Assembly: GCA_000611775.1 (NCBI GenBank) | Contig: KK106982.1 | Span: forward strand, 3,515,404 to 3,579,403 | Origin: Umbilicaria muhlenbergii | Lineage: Eukaryota > Ascomycota > Lecanoromycetes > Umbilicariales > Umbilicariaceae | Direction of reading: 5' to 3' | DNA: 64,000 nt | Part shown: in pieces, positions 1 through 11,577 of the stretch | Layout: the number at the start of each line of letters is the position of its first letter | Numbering within the stretch: the first letter of the stretch is position 1 | Notes under the pieces: model-generated | The model's input: only the letters and a program-made list of their open reading frames with translations | The model's database searches: none | Told to the model about the DNA's origin: nothing | Translations under genes and position numbers: made by a program

Positions 1-1010
1 ACCTCCGTGAACATTCCCACGGCAAGGACATGGCCTACATCAGGAACACCGCAATTGAAGTCATCGAATTCGTCAAGTCCAAGAACATCGAGATCCGATT
101 CTCAAGTGAAGATTCGTTCAGGTCAGATCTTGTGGACCTCTTGTCAATATACTCCGCTGTCGACAAAGTGGGTGTCAACCGTGTTGGTATTGCTGACACC
201 GTGGGCTGCGCCTCTCCCCGCCAAGTCTACGACCTTGTCCGAACCCTTCGTGGCGTCGTGGGTTGCGACATCGAAACACATTTCCACAATGACACTGGCT
301 GTGCTATCGCAAATGCTTACTGTGCTCTCGAGGCTGGTGCTACCCATGTTGACACGTCAGTGCTGGGCATTGGCGAACGCAATGGCATCACTCCCCTCGG
401 TGGGCTCATGGCCCGAATGATTGCTGTAGACCGGGACTATATCCGCAGCAAGTACAAGCTCGAGAAGCTCAAGGACATCGAAGATCTAGTTTCCCAAGCT
501 GTCGAAGTCAACATTCCTTTCAACAACTACATCACCGGCTTCTGCGCATTCACCCACAAGGCAGGCATACACGCCAAGGCAATCCTCAACAATCCCAGTA
601 CCTACGAGATCATCAACCCGGCCGACTTTGGCATGAGCAGATATGTCCATTTCGCATCCCGCCTCACGGGCTGGAACGCCATCAAGTCCCGTGCTCAACA
701 GCTCAACATTAACATGACAGATGCGCAATTCAAGGAGTGTACTACCAAGATCAAGGCGATGGCTGATGTACGACCTATCGCCGTTGACGATGCGGATAGT
801 ATAATTCGTGCGTTCCACCGGAACATCAAGCTTGGAGTGGACAAGCCGCTACTCGACAACCTGACGCCGGAGGAGAAGGCCATCTTTGAGGAGAAAGAAC
901 GAGAGATCAAGGGAGTGCCGGAGAAGAGAGCATTGGATGAACAGGTGGAGGCGGAAGTCAGTGCGGGAAGAGAAACCAAGAAGGCTAAGGGCAATGGAAT
1001 TGTAGCATAA
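1..1010 (+). CDS. Homocitrate synthase, mitochondrial/nuclear (3' part)
   Basis: Catalyses the first committed step of the fungal alpha-aminoadipate lysine pathway: acetyl-CoA plus 2-oxoglutarate gives homocitrate. The reading frame is already open at the left edge (codons from base 3 read [10 protein letters not shown]), so the N-terminal third lies outside the window. About 335 residues are visible up to the TAA at 1008-1010. DRE-TIM barrel signatures are present: [14 protein letters not shown] carries the metal-binding histidine, followed by [13 protein letters not shown] and HKAGIHAKA. The C-terminus is basic ([10 protein letters not shown]), as in Lys20/Lys21-type enzymes, where such tails have been linked to nuclear location. 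No intron is seen in this part. The product is certain; which paralogue it is cannot be decided here. Confidence 0.95.
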   Translation, partial: LREHSHGKDMAYIRNTAIEVIEFVKSKNIEIRFSSEDSFRSDLVDLLSIYSAVDKVGVNRVGIADTVGCASPRQVYDLVRTLRGVVGCDIETHFHNDTGCAIANAYCALEAGATHVDTSVLGIGERNGITPLGGLMARMIAVDRDYIRSKYKLEKLKDIEDLVSQAVEVNIPFNNYITGFCAFTHKAGIHAKAILNNPSTYEIINPADFGMSRYVHFASRLTGWNAIKSRAQQLNINMTDAQFKECTTKIKAMADVRPIAVDDADSIIRAFHRNIKLGVDKPLLDNLTPEEKAIFEEKEREIKGVPEKRALDEQVEAEVSAGRETKKAKGNGIVA

Positions 1011-1441
1011 GAGGGGCAATGTTGGCTTTGCTATCTTGATATATCTGGTGCATTCGTGTCTATTTTTCTTGCACATTTGGGGGGCTTGTCGATGAAAAGT
1101 CTGGGTATTCTCGGACAACAAAAAGGCGTTTGCTAGAGTGGCTGCAACACAAGCTGTGCCCTCTACTTCTAGGGTCAGATCCGAAAAGATGCTGTACATG
1201 CAACGCTTCACCTATAGAATAACAATGGAAGACTTACCCTACGAGATTCTGTTCCCCGCTCACTGCGTCGGAAACACGCAATTGCCGAGGGGGAGAACTT
1301 ATGCGGGCAGCTTTCGGTGACGAGTGTCCAATCCTACCGAATGTTACACAGCGTGCCATGTGATGGTCGCCAGTATTTATACGAGTCCATGCCAGGCAGT
1401 AACAAAAGCTTTGCACGCCTCACGCAGCTGCCATCCCAACC
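1011..1441. other. Intergenic: 3' flank of homocitrate synthase, 5' flank of S1P lyase
   Basis: No ORF here resembles a protein. It presumably holds the terminator of the upstream gene and the promoter of the sphingosine-1-phosphate lyase gene. I see no strong repeat or RNA gene. Confidence 0.6.
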
Positions 1442-3283
1442 ATGGGCAATTCGATGATGCCTGCCAGTCTCCGCAGCAGTCTGTCAAGCAAGCAGGCTAA
1501 GTCTAAAAGCACACTGTTGGCGCTGAATATTGATTTGTGAGTCCAGACACCCCCACTGGAACGAGCCGGGTTTCTCACGTTTGAGGCGCTTTTTGCAGTC
1601 CCTATGCTGAACTCCGTGGCAGACTTCGAAACCTCATATTCTTTCTCTTCCTTCTACGGTGGACTCGCAAAGCAGCGCTGAAGCTTAAAGGCCGCGGGAT
1701 TATTGGCACGATCGTAGACACTTATACCGGCATTCGACGTGTGCTCTACGGTTTCTTCCTCAGAGCTCCAGGAGTGCGAACGACAGTCCAACGCCAAGTC
1801 ACTGAAGCCATCACTAAGCTCGAAGGAAAGCTCATTACGAAAGGACCTGGGGTCAGCCGCTACCTGACGTTACCCGCGGAAGGATGGACAGATCAACAAG
1901 TACACGCAGAGCTGATCAAGCTGAGCGAGATGGAACATACCAGGTGGGAAGATGGTCTGGTTAGTGGAGCTGTGTATCATGGCGGAAACGACTTGGTGAA
2001 GCTACAGGCCGAAGCGTTCGAACGTTTCAGTGTAGCCAACCCAATACATCCGGATGTCTTCCCTGGAGTCAGGAAAATGGAGGCGGAGATTGTCGCCATG
2101 GTCTTAGCAATGTTCAATGCACCGCCAGGAGGGGCAGGCGTCACGACAAGCGGCGGCACCGAATCGATATTGATGGCTTGCCTCAGCGCGAGGCAAAAAG
2201 CGTACGCCGAAAGAGGTGTCACAGAGCCAGAGATGTAGGTTACTATTGAAAGGAAACCCATCGCAATTACTTGCTGATGTTCCCTTCAGGATCCTGCCAG
2301 AAACAGCGCATACCGCGTTCCGCAAAGCAGGTTCATACTTCAATATCAAAGTCCACCTTGTCGCTTGCCCGGGCCCAACATACCGAGTCCACACACCATC
2401 AGTCTCTCGCCTCATAAACTCCAACACCATACTCCTGGTTGGGTCTGCTCCCAACTTCCCTCATGGCATCATTGATGACATCAGCGCGCTCTCACGCATT
2501 GCCCTGCGCAAACGCCTCCCTCTTCACGTGGACTGCTGCCTTGGTTCATTCCTCGTACCTTTCCTCACCCGTGCCGGCTTCGAGTCGGAACCGTTCGATT
2601 TTCGCCTCAAAGGCGTCACAAGTATAAGTTGCGACACACACAAATACGGCTTCGCACCCAAGGGAAATTCTACTGTACTTTACCGCAACTCCCAACTACG
2701 CACTTACCAATACTTCATCTCTCCCGACTGGTCCGGCGGAGTCTATGCCTCCCCCAGCATGGCTGGCTCTAGACCTGGAGCGCTCATTGCTGGTTGTTGG
2801 GCCAGCCTGATGTCACAGGGCGAAAGCGGATATATTGAAGCATGCCACTCAATCGTAGGGGCTGCCAAGAAAATCGAAGCCGCGGTGCGCGAACACCCCA
2901 CCCTCTCATTTGATCTGCAGATGATAGGGCGGCCACTGGTCAGTGTGGTGGCGTTCACGTCCGATAACCTCAACGTCTATGACATGGCGGATGCCATGTC
3001 AGCCAAGGGCTGGCATCTCAATGCACTGCAGTCACCACCAGCAATTCATGTGGCGGTCACATTGCCGATAGTAGCGGCTGCGGACCGCCTTATTGAGGAC
3101 TTGGTGGCGGTTGTGGAGGAAGAGAAGGAGAAAGAAAGAGTCAGGGCGGCGGAAGGGAAAGGCAAGAAAGGCGGCGCAAAGGGGGATACTGCTGCGCTGT
3201 ACGGCGTTGCGGGTAGCCTACCCAACAAGAGCGTTGTGGTACAGCTGGCCAGCGGGTTCCTGGATACGTTGTACAAAGCTTGA
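1442..3283 (+). CDS. DPL1: Sphingosine-1-phosphate lyase
   Basis: PLP-dependent enzyme of the endoplasmic reticulum that cleaves phosphorylated long-chain bases to a fatty aldehyde and phosphoethanolamine, the exit route of sphingolipid metabolism. Three exons: 1442-1536, 1599-2234 and 2290-3283, with introns of 62 and 55 bp (gtgagt...gcag and gtaggt...tcag). Both junctions restore family sequence (NIDFPYAEL and EPEMILPETAH). The protein is 574 residues, normal for the family. The N-terminus has a hydrophobic anchor (RNLIFFLFLLRW). The group II decarboxylase fold follows, with TTSGGTES for phosphate binding and SCDTHKYGFAPKG carrying the PLP lysine near residue 362. The C-terminal part has a lysine-rich insert (EEEKEKERVRAAEGKGKKGG), which looks like a lineage-specific loop. 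The start is the first ATG before the anchor. Confidence 0.95.
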
Positions 3284-3952
3284 AATGAGTGATGTAAGTC
3301 GGTCCCCTGCATCCAAGCATGTACCTCGTACACGATTGAAAATGTCGCTTTGATAATCGCTTGGAAAAGCTGGGGATATTCGTTGGTGACGTTGCCCATA
3401 AGCCCCAGGTAACCTTGCGCTATTCGTGATGTCTGTGCATTTTCGTTTTACTTTAAGCCGTACTATTTTATTGTTGCCTGCAATCGCTCTGTGCGTCTGT
3501 TCCTGAAGAGTTCGCATGGACTGGCATGGACTGGCATGCATCGGCTAAAACCATGAGCCAATCTACTGGATATCAATGAACACCGTCAAGAGCACCCTGG
3601 CACAACCCTGCGATTCCGTGCTTGCCGACTCCCAGGTGCAGGAATACATCATCTCCAATGCCAGGGCCGCCGCGAATAACCTCAAGCGCAGCGGTTTCAT
3701 GACCAATGTGAGCAGCTGGCATTTTCATCACCACACGATCAAAGCGAGCGAAGAGTGGGCCTTGTAAAATGATGTAAAATAATCGCGCCCGTCTGTGCGA
3801 AGGATGGGACGAGCTTGTCCGAATGGTATAATTGGGAATGTCAATGCTATGGAAGGTCTGCTGTCTTCGTTATTTGGGCCATCAAGTTCTCGCATTGCGC
3901 TCGTTCTATCACCACATAAACTCTCTCACCATATCGGGAACCATTCCTCAAC
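3284..3952. other. Intergenic, no supported gene
   Basis: Contains a 63-codon open frame at 3576-3767 with no recognisable domain and no splice context. I treat it as chance. A short direct repeat (ggactggcat twice near 3520-3537) is the only structure seen. Confidence 0.5.
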
Positions 3953-4569
3953 ATGCGGCTCCTCAATCTATCACTCCTCATCACATTAACCCACTCCGCC
4001 GCCCTCAATCTTGCAACACCGCTCGGCACCCCTTCACTGGCAGCCCGCAGCCAATACTGCGCCAACGCCCCCTCCACCATAGCCGGAACGTAAGTGACGC
4101 CCTCCCCGCCCATCAAACCCCCAACCAACTAACATCCCCGTCCCCCACCCCCAGCCTCCTAACCCCCCGCTCCCTCCCCTCATCCCCTCACCCCCTTCCC
4201 CCCCGCAAAAGCACCAACACAGTCCTCTGGTGCGCCCCCCACACCCGCACCTACCTGATCCTGCAAATGACCTCCACCACCGCCGCCTCCGCCTCGATCA
4301 AGAACTTGCTCGTCTCCGCCGCCAACGTCGTGGCCGTCCACCTGCAAGAATCCGGCGACGGCGCCATCCGCAACGGTCTCTTCCATATCCAAGGGTACGG
4401 CGACGTGAGTATGGTTTCGAGGAATAGCAATAATCATCAGCAGACGTGGGGGGTGATGGAGGCGCTGGTGGCGGCTTTGTGGGATTATATGAGTAGATAT
4501 GGGTTCGGGGAGGCGGAGTTTGCCGTGTTTGATGGGGGCCGAGAGGTCGGGACTGGGAAAATTGGGTAG
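3953..4569 (+). CDS. Small secreted protein, unknown function
   Basis: Two exons, 3953-4089 and 4155-4569, separated by a 65-bp intron (gtaagt...cccccag). They encode 183 residues. The first ~18 residues (MRLLNLSLLITLTHSAAL) form a plausible signal peptide, so the product probably enters the secretory pathway. The mature part has only two cysteines (SQYCANAP and VLWCAPHT), which could form one disulphide. The middle is conserved-looking (ASIKNLLVSAANVVAVHLQE), followed by GLFHIQGYGDVS and an acidic/glycine C-terminus. No known domain is recognised, and I assign no activity. It lies tail to tail with RRP12 (393 bp apart). An alternative in-frame extension upstream of the ATG would lose the signal peptide, so I prefer this start. 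Confidence 0.7.
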
Positions 4570-4962
4570 GATGGCGGACTTTTGGGCTGAGGAGCGGGTT
4601 GGTCCGCGGGCCGGGGGCCCGGGCCGGGGGCGAAGGGTTTTGCGGAGCACATGGCGCTGGCAAACGGGACTGGTCTGGGGTGGAGAAGGAATATTTGTGT
4701 TGTGTCGTGTCGTTTCGTTCTTTAACCTGCGATGGTGATGCCTTGAATTCCCGACTCGGTCTCCTACTCGCCATCACGCTTCTTGCCCCTTCGACATATG
4801 CCGGGATGACGGGACACATTCGGTGTCTGAGGGTCTGCAAAGCCGTGGCCTGCTCACCCGGGCATTTTCACATGGAATCCGATCACCAACGTCCTGGCAA
4901 TGCGCTTGGACTAAATGTACAAGTACATTCCGTCGTAAAGCTCTGCCGAGCAAAACAGTACT
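4570..4962. other. Convergent intergenic spacer
   Basis: Lies between the 3' ends of the secreted-protein gene and RRP12. GC-rich with no supportable ORF. It should hold both polyadenylation regions. Confidence 0.5.
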
Positions 4963-7900
4963 TCAGCGCCTCCCACCCCTTCCGCCCCTTCCGGTACTCC
5001 TCTCCCTACCAGCATTCTTCGCGATCCGCCCTCCACTGACCTTTCCCACCCCGAGACCTTTCCTCTGAAACTTCGGGCCGCCGCCGCCTCTTCCGCCACC
5101 GCGCCCACTCTGCCCCGACCTGTCTCTGCCTCTGTCATTCTGCATCCCTCTTTTCTCTTTGACCTCCTTCCTGACAGCATCATCATCATCGACCTCCATC
5201 TCATCTCCCGTCCTCTTATTGCTGAACTTCAGCCGGCCTCCCCGACCCCTCTTCACCGCATCCCGGCCTTTGATGGCGTCCACATACGCATTGATGCCGC
5301 CCTCCAACGTCCCATCGCCCGGCTCCCCTCCATCCGCCGCGTTCTTGCCATCTGTACCGAAATCGAGTAGCATCGCATCATCGTCGTCATCGTTCTCGTT
5401 ACCGCCGAGCAATAATTTCCCATCCAGATCCATCTTGACCTTGGATTTCCTACTGCCTGTCGGCGGTTGTCGGATGCTGACCGGTTTCGTGGACGAGATA
5501 TTCCCCAGTGCCTTGCGGTCCAGCAGGTCCAACGGCTCGTCCTCATCCTCCACAATGTACGTCTGCCCGCCTTTTCGTCGGCGAGGGCCGACCTCGTCGT
5601 CACTACCGCTCCTTGCTGCGTCACTGCTGTCGTCTTCATCACTGCCGTAAACAGCCTCATCAAACTCGCTCTCGAACTTGCCCTTCCTCCTCCTTTCGCC
5701 TGCATCCTCTTCTTCGTCGCCGGCCGCATCTTTCTTGCGCTTCCGCCTCTCCCGCGTCTTCCGAATATTTATGATCAGCTTCCTGTCCTCCTCGGGACAT
5801 AATCTCTCGACCGCCTCAGCGCCGAATCTCCTAATCATTCTTTCGAAAATATGTTTGACCTTTGCTCGGAAATGTGCCTTGTGCTCTTTACTCCAACCCA
5901 TCAGTCCAGGCACCAGCGTCTCTAGGCGCGGCCGCACAAGCTTTTCAGGCAAGCTAATAACCGCTACTTTGACGAAACCGAGCACGCTCCTCACAATTTC
6001 GCGGTTGTTGGACGTTAGGAATAGATCCATTGTCTGTACCAGATCTTCGATGACAGCTTCTGACAGCTGTGCTCGAAATTCATACAGGATTCTTGTCAGA
6101 GCCGTGATACTCGCTGAGATCATATGTGGCGTTGATCCTGCGAGACCGGCCGAAACCATTGTGAAGTATTCCTCCAGGCTCGCCTGAGCGGTAGGTGCAT
6201 CGGCGGGCATATGCGGGATATTGGACTGCACAATTGTGCCGCCGGAGGACATTTTGCTTCCCATGAGAACGAGGAGGTCAAACGCGGCGGTGCGGGCTTT
6301 TTCGTTGACTTCTTTGGCGGAAATAACCACTTCGGAAAGGATAGATGGGATGAAGTGCAAAGAATCTTGGGGTAGGTACTCAACCACTACGGAAATCGCG
6401 GTCAGGCGGTCGCGGCGGCAGGGCGCAGAGGCGCTTGCTGCACTTCTCAGCAGAAGTTGTTGCAGCTCAAGATTGCGGTCCGCAAGAGCGAGTTTACCGT
6501 TTACGGACGTGGCGAGGCGGGGCAGTAATTTGTAGGCTTTTTTTTGTAGTTGTGGATCGTTAGTTTGAGGCAATATGAGGGCGGCAAGGGAAAAGAGGGT
6601 AGAGAAGCTAGAACGTGGAATATAGATGGCGATGGTAATAACAAGATCCATAAGAGTATGACTAGTCGGCGGCATCTTGTCGGTCGAGGGCTTCTGTTTT
6701 TGTTTGTCTGCCTGAGTCTGGGACCCAAGTTCGGTGAGGGAGGCCTCAAGCATAGTAATGACTCGACTGAACGTCTCCAACAGTTCCTAAAACTTGGTTA
6801 GCAAACCATCAACTGATTAACCGGGAAAAAAGCCTATTACGCGCCTTTTCGGGCGTTATGCTCAGGTAAGCATTGATACATTGTAGTATATAGCCCCGGT
6901 ACTGCGGAAGTGTCTGGCTGTAGACGTTAAAGAGCACGGCTAGTAGATTGCCTGCATAGCCGGCTAGATGTTCAATGCTCTTCTGTGCACCCGCTTTCGT
7001 AACCCGACTGAGTTGAACAACATCCTGCTCGTCCGCTTCAGAACTTAGTATCTCCTTATTTGAGTCAACAAGCATTTGGAGTGCCCTGCAAATATCTGGC
7101 CGCAACTCGGTCTGCTTATATAGTAAGTTCGCAACTAGCTCCGCGAAGCCTTGATCAAATGCTATGGGGAGGTCAAGAGGTAGATTGCAATACCCAGGCA
7201 GGAGCGCCCAGATCTGCTGTACCAAAGTCTCAAAAATCTTGATCTCCGTAGTCTTCTCAGTCTCCCCGTTATCAATAACCCTCTGGAACATGGTCTCACT
7301 TAGTGGCACGAACTCTGACCTAAAGTGCGCGAGGTTGGTGTTTGTGAGGTTGTCCCGCAATACTGGCAGCAGCCATGCCCGTCCTGCCAGTCCGGCTTTA
7401 GGTTTTGCCAAATTGAGTGGTAGGATTGCGAGAACAGCTTCTGGCCCCATGTTTTGAATAGCTTTCCCAAGGACTAAGTCGGCTTCCTTCTTTCCGTTGA
7501 AGGCATCGCTAGCCCGGAGTTCCCCAATGGTTTTAACGACGTCGTTCAGTAAAGGAACAGACCTCCACCTAAGCGCTTCGAAAAGCGCGGATAAGACATT
7601 GAACACCTCCATCCACGCAGCTTGGTACTTGACGCTTAGCAAATTTGTTGCCGCTTTTCCAAGCTTTTCGAGAGTCTTCTCGTCGTATATTGAGGGCTCA
7701 AGAATGACATTCTTCGGGATGCAATTAGCAGCAAAAGATATCAAGCATTCCGAAGCAGAGATCCGTATATTGTGTGATGATGAAGTAAGGAAACCAGAGA
7801 TCATGTCGAAAAGTTCGGGAAGCTTCTGAAACGTCTCGTCGGCATTTATCTGTGCTGATACATCATACCCTCGTGAAATGACTGCAATCCATGGTGGCAA

Positions 7901-8864
7901 TAATTGAGAATCGTTTTGTGAGGGTCGCAGTTCGGAAAAGACTTCCATCAAGCGGGGCAGTTTCGAAGAAGAGATCTCATCCGCCATTCCCATGAATATC
8001 ATTTCAAATACTTCAAAGGCCGCCATCGTGAGGTATTCATTGCTTGATCTTGACACGTTCAGCAATACTTCGCAAAGCGGCTCAATCTTCTTGCTTGGCC
8101 AACCCCCCGGCGCCGTTGCAATGGTCTTCACAAGCTGTAAGGCGTGCATGAGACCTGGATATTGCTGTCCTTCATTGTCCTGACTTCGATCCTTCTTGTG
8201 CTTTCTAGTAGCACCCGCGATATCACGTAAATTCCGCAGTACAGTCTCCGCGCACATGTCGGAAGCAGGGTGATCGAGGGACGGACTTGGTGGTGGGCTC
8301 TTCAACACTTGTGTAAGAGCTTCCTGCGCCCGTTTCCGTACCTTGGGTCTATGATCTACTGCAAGGGTTAGGAGACCCGCAGTGGCCCTTCTCGGTCCCA
8401 TTTGTGTTTGCGGCAACGCCCATGCTGGCGCATCTTGCACCACCAGCAAAGATTCAAGGCATCCAATGGAGGATCTTAGTAACGGTGCCTCGATTTCCGG
8501 GTTTGTGAGTGTAGGTGCAAGGTTGGTGAGAATCTGGGAGAATTTGGATCGGAGCAGAGGCGCTGGAACATGCGGAGTGACAAGGTCGAGAAGATAGATA
8601 ACGGAGGTCGCGAGCTCCTTGTTCACAATCCCGTGGGAAGATGAAATTGACTGACCCAGTAGGGCGAGGAGCGCGGCAAAGTATGCTGTCGGAGTGAAGC
8701 CATGATTCTGGTCCTTGAGGGTGTCCTCGACCGCCGACAGAACCACTGAAGTCTTCCGAGTGTTAGTCAGAATACACTGCATATTCAGCAAACGGAAGCT
8801 ATACCTCGCGCTGATTCTGAAGCTTCGGCGATCTAATCTTGTCCAGCCTCTCTGTCAAGGACAT
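4963..8864 (-). CDS. RRP12: Ribosomal RNA-processing protein Rrp12 (HEAT-repeat, NUC173 family)
   Basis: Rrp12 is a nucleolar HEAT/ARM-repeat export adaptor needed for maturation and export of pre-40S and pre-60S particles. Exons on the minus strand: 8805-8864, 6845-8752 and 4963-6786, giving 1263 residues, the usual size. The start MSLTERLDKIRSPKLQNQ and the junction QNQRE/TSVVLSAVED fit the family. Helical repeats fill residues ~20-850. The C-terminal third is charged: KTRERRKRKKDA, then acidic tracts (DEEEDAGE, NDDDDDAM). It ends in RGG-type sequence (GRGGGRGGGG, final GRGGRGGRR), typical of nucleolar RNA-binding tails. Intron 1 is 52 bp. Intron 2 (6787-6844, 58 bp) keeps the frame only with a GC donor (aag/gcgcgt); the nearby GT four bases later shifts the frame. 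Confidence 0.92.
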
Positions 8865-9375
8865 ACTGCAAGGTCATGAACAATGGCACTGTAAAGTTGC
8901 ACGAAGAGTTTCGCCGAACAAATTTGTTGTCAGTGATATCGATAGGGCGGACGCTAGAGAGCGGGTGCTCCCGCATAAGCGAATTCGTAGAACGTAGAGA
9001 TCACCCTTCACCCTTAGCTCCACCAGTGACCAGAGATTATCACCACTCATTATTCAGGTAACGACAACAGTTTCCTCGTTTACATGTGCTACGCTGATGG
9101 AAACTTTGCCCTTGATCTCGTTATTCTTTCTATATTTGTCCATCAGCGCCATTTGGTGAACCATACTAGCTCTGCATTCACAAGGGGCCCAGGGGTCAAT
9201 AGAGCTTTCATTCGCCCAAGTGGGCTGTTACGTAGGATTTAGAGTAGAAATGCCTGGATATCACCTAAGCAGAGGAAAATGAACACCATACCGTCCAATC
9301 TACTTCTCAGGGAAGGCGAAAGCCCGATTCGGATCCCCAATATCGCTGGGCTGAGGAGGCATTCTTCTCGACCTC
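8865..9375. other. Spacer: 5' flank of RRP12 and 3' flank of TMEM115-like gene
   Basis: Holds the promoter side of RRP12 and the 3' end of the next minus-strand gene. No ORF with coding character is seen. Confidence 0.5.
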
Positions 9376-10519
9376 TTACACCTGGTCACCTTCCCTCCTC
9401 GTGCCTTCCCTCCTCGTGCCTTCCACTTCGGACTGCGAGCTTGCTTCTCCCCGGACACCCGTGCCTGGTGAAGGGTTGACGGCCGGTTGTTGCCTGTTGG
9501 CAGTCGCGGCTTGTAATCTTTGATCCAGTGCCTTCAACGCCAGTGCTCTCCTTCTCTCTGCTTCCTCCCTTTTTCCGCCTCCCCCTCGCCTGCCTCCCTG
9601 GTTCAGGAGACTCGGCAAGCCCCCTTCACCCCTCGCCATGGCTTGCTCATTGCTCGTCTCAACCGCTTCGGCGGAAAATGGGGTACATATCCCCAATGTT
9701 GTAAGAGCATTGTAGATGTTGTCGGCAATGGCAGCGACGCCTGGCTGCAGTAAGTCAGGCCAGAAGTATGCAAACGCGAACGTCTCCGATGCGTCACCCC
9801 GCAGTGCAGGTCCACCTGTGCTCGCCCCTGATAAATCAGGCTGCCGCTTGTAGAAGCGCAGATATGTCCAAGACGTGAAGAAACCAAGCCATGATAGTAC
9901 TAGAGCTGTGTCTGTGCCGATGACAACGCCCGAGAGGGTGTTACCGAGCAGGAATATCGCCGGGAAGTGCTTGACCCGGATCTTGACAATCCCTTTCAAA
10001 ATGGTAACGGTGTGCTCAGGGACGAGCTGTTTGAAAGCGACGAGAAACGCTGCTTGCAGCGCGACCGAACCCCGAATGACGGTGAGGCTACGGGAGGCGT
10101 TAACAACAGCAGGAATAGTCATGAAAGGCAGGACCAGCAGCATACGCGTTGTAATCTCTCCGATTGATCGCAAACCAAATGACATAGATGATAGCGGATA
10201 AGACATTCGATATCAATGCCACCACCAGCAAGAATATGCCAAACTCCCTCGACCCCCATGCTCGCTCGAGATATTTCCCACCGTACAGGATGGTCGCGCC
10301 CGCGATCAGTAATGAGAGAAGATTCTGTTCGGCGAGGGATGAAGTGAGGTAGACCCACGGGTAGTATACTGAGAGTTGCGGGACGAGGGTCAGGTAGGGG
10401 ATCAGTTCTTGTTCACGGACGGGGAGCCTCCAACGAATGCTTTGATATGTCAAAGAAAGGCCGACGAGCAGGATTAGTAAGATGCGCGTCAGGGGCGGGA
10501 TGTTGATACGTAGCGGCAT
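9376..10519 (-). CDS. TMEM115/rhomboid-like Golgi membrane protein (DUF1751)
   Basis: Two exons, 10146-10519 and 9376-10087, with a 58-bp intron (gtatgc...cgtag), encoding 361 residues. The start MPLRINIPPLTRIL opens directly into the first membrane segment. Segments are visible around LTRILLILLVGLSLTY, LAEQNLLSLLIAGATILYGG, FGIFLLVVALISNVLSAIIY, VIRGSVALQAAFLVAFK and FPAIFLLGNTLSGVVIGT. The GGKYLERAWGSREF loop and LVAFKQLVPEH are characteristic of the TMEM115 family: rhomboid-fold proteins without the catalytic Ser/His pair, implicated in Golgi-to-ER traffic. The last ~110 residues are a hydrophilic, Gly/Arg/Gln-rich cytosolic tail. The final GTRREGTRREGDQV is encoded by a duplicated 16-bp unit at 9391-9424. 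Divergent from the WD40 gene. Confidence 0.88.
9388..9424. repeat. 16-bp direct repeat in 3' coding end
   Basis: The unit tccctcctcgtgcctt occurs twice in tandem. On the coding (minus) strand it gives a duplicated GTRRE peptide near the C-terminus of the TMEM115-like protein. Confidence 0.8.
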
Positions 10520-11577
10520 CGTTGTGTTTTCTGGTCGAGCGATGAATGGCTGAGGGCGACCTCGCTCGCGGTCGCGGTCGCGGTCGCACCAGAGTGAAGA
10601 ATGGTCGAGGCTCTTCACTTGCGCGGATGACTGGCGAGTCGCCGGTAGGAGGGACTGGTGGCCACAGGGCACATGGACGGGTACAGGTCCAGCTGAGAGG
10701 GGAGTTCCTGCCGTGCCTGCCTCGCCTCGCTCTTGGCTTTGGCTTTGGCTTTGGCTTTGGATTGTCGGCAATTTCGATCTGGGGCGGGCGTCGGGCGCTA
10801 AGCCCCGGAGGTTGAAACACAGGCCGATCGCCATGGACCGTTTTGGCACCCACAGGCACCCCCAGGCACACCCAGTCGACACGCTCGAACGCCGTCCAGG
10901 GTCGCACGCCTGACGCCTGACGCCTGGCGCCTGAACAAGGGAGGGGAAAACCCAAGCCAAACAGAGAGATGCGCAACGGGGATTCGGATCGCATTCGAGA
11001 TCCATCGTCCCAAATCATCCTAACGCCAGCGCTAACCTTCACCATCTTCTGCCCGTCCTCGCCGTCCTCGTCATAGTTATCGTCCCCATCCCACCATCGA
11101 TCCGTCATCCGTCTGGTCGCGGGCGCTGCTATTCTTGTTGCTGTCTCGCTCGTTTCCGATCGTCTCCTCGTACTCGTGCTACACGACCAACACCATTCGG
11201 ACCCACGTCTGGCAGTCTGGCAGCTGTCACTTGCTTGCGCATCGTACCAAGGCTGTTCGGGACTAGTCCGGCTCGCCTTCCATCTCGAACGCAGCTCTTG
11301 CCTTGCCCCGTCGCCATCCTCGAACGATGATTGGGACCCACCCGCTTAGCCCATTTCCCTGCCATTAAGCTACCGTACCGGCAAAGGGCTCAACTTCATT
11401 CGACTCAACTCAACTCAACGCAACTCACCACCAGTGCTTCCATTCTCTCCTCTTCCCACACATCACACAGCCTGCCATCCATCCGCGTGCAACACGCCGG
11501 GCTTCAAAAGGCCTTTCCGGCAATAGGGATCCCCGATCTGTAATCGCGTGCATGGTGCGACTCACCAGCTTCTCAAC
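10520..11577. other. Divergent 1.06-kb promoter region between TMEM115-like and LisH-WD40 genes
   Basis: Shared upstream region of two divergent genes. It carries two short tandem arrays: a ggtcgc hexamer (about 10565-10588) and a tttggc hexamer (about 10736-10766). Antisense frames across them are long but repetitive. Around 11396-11420 there is a caactcaactcaac pyrimidine/A-rich run. Confidence 0.55.

Noticed and set aside
3576-3767. 63-codon frame upstream of the secreted-protein gene
   Set aside because: No domain, no signal peptide, no splice context; too short to support.
10207-11005. N-terminal extension of the TMEM115-like frame to ~11005
   Set aside because: The extension is Pro/Arg/Ser-rich across simple repeats, while the ATG at 10519 starts directly before the first membrane segment.
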